Assembly (NCBI GenBank): GCA_016295225.1
Contig: JAEDLP010000057.1
Location: 1-10,830, forward strand
Source: Oscillospiraceae bacterium
GTDB lineage: Bacteria > Bacillota > Clostridia > Oscillospirales > Oscillospiraceae
Direction of reading: 5' to 3'
Length of the DNA stretch: 10,830 bases
Below the pieces are notes generated by a model, which searched no databases, had not been told where the DNA came from, and saw nothing but the letters and a program-made list of their open reading frames with translations. A program made the translations under genes and the position numbers. Of this stretch, positions 6,320 to 10,830 are shown in pieces; the stretch's first letter is position 1, and each line of letters starts with the position of its first letter.

Positions 6320-6348
6320 ATTGTAACACAGAACCTTTCTTTTGAAAA
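6320..6348 (-). promoter_or_regulatory. Promoter of the MATE gene
   Basis: On the minus strand TTTTCA (6343-6348) and TACAAT (6320-6325) are separated by 17 bp, and TGT directly before the -10 makes an extended -10 (TGnTACAAT). Transcription would begin near 6313, giving a leader of about 53 nt. It stands back to back with the trkA promoter, only 10 bp between the two -35 boxes. Confidence 0.65.
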
Positions 6349-6358
6349 GACATGGGAA

Positions 6359-6387
6359 TTGCACCTTTTTCCATTCTGTGATATGAT
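6359..6387 (+). promoter_or_regulatory. Promoter of the trkA-trkH operon
   Basis: TTGCAC (6359-6364) and TATGAT (6382-6387) are spaced by 17 bp, with TGA just before the -10 giving an extended -10. Transcription would begin near 6394. An 8-bp direct repeat, ATAACCTG at 6386-6393 and again at 6400-6407, covers the start region and could be a regulator site. Confidence 0.7.
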
Positions 6388-6414
6388 AACCTGTAAAATA
6401 TAACCTGAAAGCAC

Positions 6415-6455
6415 ACGGTTCCTTTCCTCTCCAACCGTTTTCCTTTGAGAAAGGA
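6415..6455 (+). promoter_or_regulatory. trkA leader with Shine-Dalgarno site in a hairpin
   Basis: The Shine-Dalgarno AAAGGA (6450-6455) is the 3' arm of a 6-bp hairpin with TCCTTT (6441-6446) and a 3-nt GAG loop. Just upstream ACGGTT (6415-6420) pairs with AACCGT (6433-6438). The loop of that second hairpin begins CCTTTC (6421-6426), complementary to GAAAGG (6449-6454), so the ribosome site has two possible partners. This is visible pairing potential only; regulation is inference. Confidence 0.4.
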
Positions 6456-6464
6456 TGATGTTTC

Positions 6465-7820
6465 TTGAAAATTCTCATCGTGGGCGCCGGCAAGGTGGGC
6501 TCCACCCTGGCAACCTATCTCTCCCAGGAGGAGCATGACGTCACCATCATCGACAACAACGACGCGGCCATCCATCGGGCCAGCGAAACCCTGGACGTCA
6601 TGTGCATCAAGGGGCCTGGCGCGGCTCCCTCCGTTCTGCGGGAGGCTGGCGCCGAGGACGCAGACCTCCTCCTGGCTACCACCAACCTGGACGAGGTAAA
6701 CATGCTCTGCGCCCTCACCGCCAAGCGGCTGGGAACCAAGTATACCATCGCCCGCATCCGGGACGTGGCTTACACCGACGATCTGGCCTCCCTGCGGAAG
6801 GATCTGAATATCGACGCGGTCATCAACCCTGAGTACTCCACCGCCGCAGAGATCTCCCGTCTTCTGCGGTTCCCCGCCGCCGCCAACGTGGATACCTTCT
6901 TCCGGGGCAAGGTGGAAATGATCGGCGTCATGGTCCGGGAGGACGACCATATCGTGGGCCATCCCCTGTCCGACCTGTTCGGCAAGACCCGGGGGATTCT
7001 TTTCAGCGCCGCGGAGCGGAAATCCGAGGTCATCATCCCCAACGGCTCCTTTGTCCCCCAGGCGGGGGATAAACTCTATGTCACCGGCACCCCGAAGGAT
7101 CTCTCCGCCTATCTGCGGACCTTAGGCCGGGACCTGCCCAAGATCCACTCAGTCTTCATCATCGGCGGCAGCCGCATCGCCCACTACCTGTCCAATCTGC
7201 TTCTGTCCATGGGCGTCCGGGTGACCCTGGTGGAGAGCAGCGAGGCCCACTGCCGCCGGCTCTCGGAGCTCATCCCCGGGGCCCTGATCCTTCACGGCGA
7301 CGGCACCGACCAGGAGCTGCTGGCCTCGGAACACTTCACCAACAACGACGCCTTCATCGCCCTCACCGGCCGGGACGAGGACAACCTTATCTCCTCCCTC
7401 TACGCCCGGCAGCAGGGCATCCGAAAGGTCATCGCCAAATCCAACCGGGAAAACTACACCTCCGTGGTGCGGGAGGTCGGTCTGGACAGCGTGGTGGCCC
7501 CCAAGCTCCTCACGGTGGAGCGCATCCTCCGCCTGGTCCGGGGGCTCCAGGACAAGAGCGGCAACGTGATGACCGCCCTCTACCGCATTGCCAACACAGG
7601 CGCGGAGGCCGCCGAGTTCATCCTGCGGGACACCACCCCCCATCTGGGCGTCCCCCTGATGGACCTTCCCATCCGCAAGGGTTTCCTGATCGCCGCCCTC
7701 CTCCATGAAGAAAAGGTGATCATCCCCTCCGGTACCACCGTCCTGTCCGCCGGTGACCGGGTCATCGTCATCTCCCACGGCAAGGGGATTCAGACCTTCA
7801 CCGATATTTTTAATATTTAG
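6465..7820 (+). CDS. trkA: Trk potassium-uptake regulatory subunit TrkA
   Basis: The 451-residue protein is the cytoplasmic NAD(H)- and nucleotide-binding subunit that gates the TrkH potassium channel. It has the full two-repeat form: RCK-N 1 (about 1-120), RCK-C 1 (about 135-220), RCK-N 2 (about 228-345) and RCK-C 2 (about 365-450). The first Rossmann fold shows GAGKVG (7-12) and the ribose-binding acid Asp30 in VTIIDNND. The second shows GGSRIA (234-239), where the last Gly is Ala, and Glu257 in VTLVES. Translation starts at TTG 6465, because MKILIVGAGKVG is the family's exact beginning and no in-frame ATG or GTG lies upstream. AAGGA ends 9 nt before it. ATGATG at 6455-6460 is out of frame and too close to the ribosome site. 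First gene of a two-gene operon, 9 nt before trkH. Confidence 0.96.
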   Translation: MKILIVGAGKVGSTLATYLSQEEHDVTIIDNNDAAIHRASETLDVMCIKGPGAAPSVLREAGAEDADLLLATTNLDEVNMLCALTAKRLGTKYTIARIRDVAYTDDLASLRKDLNIDAVINPEYSTAAEISRLLRFPAAANVDTFFRGKVEMIGVMVREDDHIVGHPLSDLFGKTRGILFSAAERKSEVIIPNGSFVPQAGDKLYVTGTPKDLSAYLRTLGRDLPKIHSVFIIGGSRIAHYLSNLLLSMGVRVTLVESSEAHCRRLSELIPGALILHGDGTDQELLASEHFTNNDAFIALTGRDEDNLISSLYARQQGIRKVIAKSNRENYTSVVREVGLDSVVAPKLLTVERILRLVRGLQDKSGNVMTALYRIANTGAEAAEFILRDTTPHLGVPLMDLPIRKGFLIAALLHEEKVIIPSGTTVLSAGDRVIVISHGKGIQTFTDIFNI

Positions 7821-7829
7821 GTATCCGTT

Positions 7830-9266
7830 ATGAATTACAAACTCATGCTCCGCACTCTGGGCCGGACTCTCCAGCTGGAAGCCATATTTCTGGTTCTCCC
7901 GTTTCTGGTGACCCTCTTCTATCAGGAGGACCCCCGCCCCTTCCTGTATACCATCCTGCTGGTTGCCCTTCTGGGCACCGGTCTGACCCGGCTCAAATCC
8001 AAGCCAGACTTCTATTCCCGGGAGGGCTACGCTGTGGTGGGCCTCATCTGGCTGGTGCTGGGGCTCTTCGGCGCCCTGCCCTTCTGGTTCTCCGGCTGCT
8101 TCACCGGCTATGTGGACTGCCTGTTTGAAACGGTCTCGGGCTTCACCACCACCGGGGCCTCCATCCTCACCGATATCGAATCTCTGCCCCGGGGCATTCT
8201 CTTCTGGCGGTCCTTCTCCTCCTGGCTCGGCGGCATGGGCGTGCTGATCTTCACCCTGGCCTTTCTCCCCAAGGTAGGCGGCCGAACCCAGGTTCTGGTC
8301 CAGGCGGAGTCCCCCGGTCCGGTCTCCTCCAAGCTGGTTCCCAAGACCGCCCAGTCCTCCCAGATCCTCTACCTCATCTATATTGCCCTCACGGTGCTGG
8401 AGATCCTCTGCCTGCGTCTGGCGGGGATGCCCCTCTACGATTCCGCAGTGACCACCTTCGCAACGGTGTGCACCGGCGGATTTTCCGTGATGAACAACAG
8501 CATCGCCGCCTACGGCCTGCCCGCCTGCGAAATCATCATCACCGTCTTCATGCTCCTGTGCTCCCTGAATTTCGCCCTCTTCTTCCTGGTCCTGACCGGC
8601 CGGTGGAAGCAGGCCCTGGGCAGCGACGAGCTCCGATTCTTCCTGGCGGCGGTGGCCGCGGCCATTGCGGTGATCTTCTGGAACGTACGCCCCCTGTATG
8701 ACACCGTGGGCGAAACCCTGCGGATCGTCTGCTTCCAGGTGGCCACCGTGGTCTCCACCGCTGGCTTCTCCACGGCGAACTTCGCCCTCTGGCCCACCCT
8801 ATCCCAGACCGTCCTGGTGCTGCTCATGTTCCTGGGGGGCTGCGCTGGCAGCACCGCCGGAGGACTCAAGTCCTCCCGGGTCCTGCTGATGATCCGGGGC
8901 GGCCTGCGCACCCTGCGCCGCCTGTCCCACCCCCGGGAGGTGAAGGTGGTCAAGCTGGACGGCAAGGCGGTGAGCGAGGACACCCTCAACACCGTCTTCG
9001 TCTTCTTCTCCCTGTACTGCCTGGTGCTGGCCGGGGCCACCGCCCTGGTGTCTCTGGACGGAGGCTCCCTCACCACATCCTTTACCGCCGCCCTGGCCTG
9101 CCTGAGCAACGTGGGCCCCGGCCTGGACGCGGTGGGTCCCATGGGAAATTTCGCCGGGTTTTCCAACCTGAACAAGCTCGTGCTTACCCTCTCCATGCTC
9201 ATCGGCCGGCTGGAGATTTTCCCCATCCTCATCCTCCTGCACCCCTCCACCTGGAAACGAAACTAA
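7830..9266 (+). CDS. trkH: Trk potassium-uptake channel subunit TrkH
   Basis: The 478-residue integral membrane protein is the potassium-conducting subunit partnered by TrkA. All four pore-loop repeats of the TrkH/KtrB family are visible, each with its filter glycine: GFTTTGAS (Gly109), TVCTGGFS (Gly216), VVSTAGFS (Gly312) and LSNVGPG (Gly429). The length and the extra N-terminal hydrophobic segments fit TrkH rather than the shorter KtrB. The motif GGCAGSTAGGLKSSRVL before the third-to-fourth repeat link is also characteristic. The ATG at 7830 follows trkA after 9 nt; its only ribosome site is a weak AGGT made partly of the trkA stop codon, so translation is probably coupled to trkA. The operon ends at the hairpin 18 bp downstream. 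Together TrkA and TrkH take up potassium driven by membrane potential and, in characterised systems, under nucleotide control. Confidence 0.96.
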   Translation: MNYKLMLRTLGRTLQLEAIFLVLPFLVTLFYQEDPRPFLYTILLVALLGTGLTRLKSKPDFYSREGYAVVGLIWLVLGLFGALPFWFSGCFTGYVDCLFETVSGFTTTGASILTDIESLPRGILFWRSFSSWLGGMGVLIFTLAFLPKVGGRTQVLVQAESPGPVSSKLVPKTAQSSQILYLIYIALTVLEILCLRLAGMPLYDSAVTTFATVCTGGFSVMNNSIAAYGLPACEIIITVFMLLCSLNFALFFLVLTGRWKQALGSDELRFFLAAVAAAIAVIFWNVRPLYDTVGETLRIVCFQVATVVSTAGFSTANFALWPTLSQTVLVLLMFLGGCAGSTAGGLKSSRVLLMIRGGLRTLRRLSHPREVKVVKLDGKAVSEDTLNTVFVFFSLYCLVLAGATALVSLDGGSLTTSFTAALACLSNVGPGLDAVGPMGNFAGFSNLNKLVLTLSMLIGRLEIFPILILLHPSTWKRN

Positions 9267-9283
9267 AACAAGGCCGCTAATTG

Positions 9284-9312
9284 GCAGGGCCCCTCCCGGG
9301 CCCTGCTTTTTT
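9284..9312 (+). terminator. Intrinsic terminator of the trkAH operon
   Basis: A perfect 9-bp GC-rich stem, GCAGGGCCC (9284-9292) with GGGCCCTGC (9298-9306), has a 5-nt loop and is followed by six T's (9307-9312). It lies 17 bp after the trkH stop and separates the operon from hppA. Confidence 0.92.
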
Positions 9313-9387
9313 ACCTAAATTCTCCCTTGCTTTTTTGGGGGATTTTGTGAAAATATTGCGAAATCAGAGAAAACGCCGGGGTTATGC

Positions 9388-9415
9388 TTGCAAATCCCTT
9401 TTCTTATGCTAAAAT
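9388..9415 (+). promoter_or_regulatory. Promoter of the pyrophosphatase gene
   Basis: TTGCAA (9388-9393) and TAAAAT (9410-9415) are spaced by 16 bp, with TGC before the -10 making an extended -10. Transcription would start near 9422, giving a leader of about 60 nt. Between the trkH terminator and this promoter (9313-9387) I see nothing but AT-rich sequence. Confidence 0.7.
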
Positions 9416-9482
9416 TGGTATGTTATTCGTGTATCCCCTGTCTTTCCCAGGCGGGAGATAACAAAGAAAAGGAGTGTCGTTC

Positions 9483-10830
9483 GTGGAAAACTACATGTGG
9501 ATCGGCTTTATCGGCGCCGCCCTGGCTCTGATCTTCGCCCTGATCCAGCGCAACAAGGTCATGACCTTCTCCGAAGGCAATGACACGATGCGGAAGATCG
9601 CGCAGTCCATCCGTGATGGCGCAAACGCCTATCTGAAGCATCAGTACACCACTGTCGCCAAGGTCTTCGTGGTGGTCTTCATCATCCTGATGATCATCGC
9701 CTTTGCCAGCGGCGGCAATATGCTGTCTAAGTTCACCCCCTTTGCTTTCCTCACCGGTGGTATCTGGTCCATGCTGGCCGGCTTCATCGGCATGAAGATC
9801 GCAACCAACGCCAACGCCCGTACTGCTCAGGCTGCTTCTGAGAGCCTGAACCGCGGTCTGCGCGTGGCCTTCTCCTCCGGCTCCGTCATGGGCTTCACCG
9901 TGGTTGGCCTGGGCATGCTGGATATCTCCATCTGGTTCTGCATCCTGCGCTATGCCGCTGGCATCACCGATCCCGTTGCTCTGGGCAACGTCATCGTGAT
10001 GAACGGTATCGGCGCATCCTTCATGGCTCTGTTTGCCCGTGTGGGCGGCGGTATCTACACCAAGGCCGCTGACGTGGGCGCTGACCTGGTGGGTAAGGTT
10101 GAGGCCGGCATCCCCGAGGATGACCCCCGTAACCCCGCCACCATCGCCGACAACGTGGGCGACAACGTGGGCGACGTGGCCGGCATGGGCGCCGACCTGT
10201 ATGAGTCCTATGTTGGCTCCATCCTGGCAACCTTCGCCCTGGGCGCTACCGCCGGCTACGGCTGGAACGGTATGCTGTTGCCCCTGGCTCTGGCTGTGGC
10301 CGGCATCATCTGCTCCATCCTGTGCACCTTCCTGGTCAAGACCAAGGAAGACGCTACTCAGAAGTCCCTGCTGAGCTCTCTGCGTACCGGCACCTATTCC
10401 GCTGCCATTCTGTCCGCTGTGGTGGCCATCCCCCTGACCATGTTCATCATCGGCGAGGGCTGGGTCGGCGTCTATGTCGCCATCCTCTGCGGTCTGGTGG
10501 GCGGCTGCCTGATCGGCTACTTCACCGAGTACTACACCTCTGATAACTATAAGCCCACCCAGAAGCTGGCTGCCGCTTCCGAGACCGGCTCCGCCACCAT
10601 CATCATCGGCGGTATCTCCCTGGGCCTGCAGTCCACCATGGCTTCCATCCTGATCGTGGCCGCAGCTATCCTGGTCTCCTACTTCGCAGCCGGCGGCACC
10701 GTGTCTATCATGGACGCCAGCGGCGGCTTCAGCCCCGCCTTTAACCGCGGCCTGTACGGCATCGGCATCGCCGCTGTCGGCATGCTGTCCACCCTGGGCA
10801 TCACCCTGGCCACCGACGCCTACGGCCCCG
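9483..10830 (+). CDS. hppA: Membrane-bound ion-translocating pyrophosphatase, 3' end beyond window
   Basis: The 449 residues seen are the N-terminal two thirds of a membrane pyrophosphatase, normally about 660-770 residues with some 16 helices. It hydrolyses cytoplasmic pyrophosphate and pumps protons or sodium outward. The substrate and magnesium site is complete on this side: DVGADLVGKVEAGIPEDDPRNPATIADNVGDNVGD, with Asp223, Asp227 and Asp231 matching Asp228, 232 and 236 of the Thermotoga enzyme. It is followed by GMGADLYESY, whose Asp238 and Glu241 match the ion-gate Asp243 and Glu246 there. The window ends in TDAYGP, start of the next conserved block. The residue that separates potassium-dependent from independent enzymes lies past the edge. 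The GTG at 9483 is taken as start because AAAAGGAG ends 8 nt upstream; an ATG at 9495 is less well placed. Arginine codons are nearly all CGC or CGT, suggesting strong expression. Confidence 0.96.
   Translation, partial: MENYMWIGFIGAALALIFALIQRNKVMTFSEGNDTMRKIAQSIRDGANAYLKHQYTTVAKVFVVVFIILMIIAFASGGNMLSKFTPFAFLTGGIWSMLAGFIGMKIATNANARTAQAASESLNRGLRVAFSSGSVMGFTVVGLGMLDISIWFCILRYAAGITDPVALGNVIVMNGIGASFMALFARVGGGIYTKAADVGADLVGKVEAGIPEDDPRNPATIADNVGDNVGDVAGMGADLYESYVGSILATFALGATAGYGWNGMLLPLALAVAGIICSILCTFLVKTKEDATQKSLLSSLRTGTYSAAILSAVVAIPLTMFIIGEGWVGVYVAILCGLVGGCLIGYFTEYYTSDNYKPTQKLAAASETGSATIIIGGISLGLQSTMASILIVAAAILVSYFAAGGTVSIMDASGGFSPAFNRGLYGIGIAAVGMLSTLGITLATDAYGP

Noticed and set aside
5046..6326. 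Open plus-strand frame of 426 codons opposite the MATE gene
   Set aside because: Composition is His/Gly/Gln/Asp-rich without hydrophobic cores or motifs; antisense shadow.
6394..6464. Known potassium-gene riboswitch (cyclic-di-AMP ydaO type) in the trkA leader
   Set aside because: The leader of about 70 nt is too short for that aptamer and I recognise none of its conserved parts.
6455..6538. Small frame starting at ATGATG 6455 overlapping the trkA start
   Set aside because: The ATG lies on the Shine-Dalgarno sequence itself with no spacing, and the 27-residue product has no features.
6261..6962. N-terminal extension of the MATE frame by 234 codons
   Set aside because: It crosses the promoters of both divergent genes and the antisense of trkA; a GGAGG site and the family's true N-terminus lie at 6260.
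1..10830. Mobile element, CRISPR array, prophage, toxin-antitoxin pair or defence genes
   Set aside because: I looked on both strands and found no transposase or integrase motifs, no regularly spaced repeats, no tRNA-linked attachment site and no defence-type domains.

Overview
The window is GC-rich (roughly 60% by eye), with strong Gram-positive-type ribosome binding sites, consensus SigA-like promoters and sharp intrinsic terminators. Codons mostly end in C or G. Together with the gene content (Trk potassium system, membrane pyrophosphatase, MATE exporter, 11-helix sodium/amino-acid symporter) this suggests a high-GC member of the Bacillota, most likely a gut Clostridia lineage of the Oscillospiraceae type. 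That placement is inference; no rRNA or other phylogenetic marker is present apart from truA.

Layout. 2-469: small four-helix membrane protein of unknown function (its start may lie outside the window). 543-1460: EamA/DMT-family transporter with its own promoter, ending at a terminator that can serve both strands. 1509-2084 (minus): XRE-type DNA-binding protein with a membrane-embedded C-terminal half. 2197-2934 (minus): tRNA pseudouridine synthase truA. 2935-3401: 467 bp without a gene, AT-rich at first, holding the truA promoter, an orphan plus-strand intrinsic terminator, the symporter promoter and a structured leader. 3402-4841: sodium:neurotransmitter-symporter (NSS) family transporter. 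4920-6260 (minus): MATE-family efflux protein. 6465-7820 and 7830-9266: trkA-trkH potassium-uptake operon, divergent from the MATE gene. 9483-10830: 5' two thirds of a membrane-bound ion-pumping pyrophosphatase (hppA), cut by the window edge.

How it fits together. Most of the genes are single-gene transcription units; only trkA-trkH is a clear operon. Five of the eight genes make or use ion gradients: the pyrophosphatase builds a sodium or proton gradient from pyrophosphate, the NSS and MATE proteins spend such gradients, and Trk brings in potassium, which one class of these pyrophosphatases needs. This is a functional theme rather than a demonstrated system.

I found no mobile element, CRISPR array, phage gene, tRNA or rRNA, and no protein set that looks like an undescribed system. 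The points most worth a second look are in the RNA leaders: two hairpins in the NSS leader whose loops are complementary to the Shine-Dalgarno site, a Shine-Dalgarno site inside a hairpin plus a TTG start for trkA, and an intrinsic terminator at 3157-3200 with no gene upstream of it on its strand.
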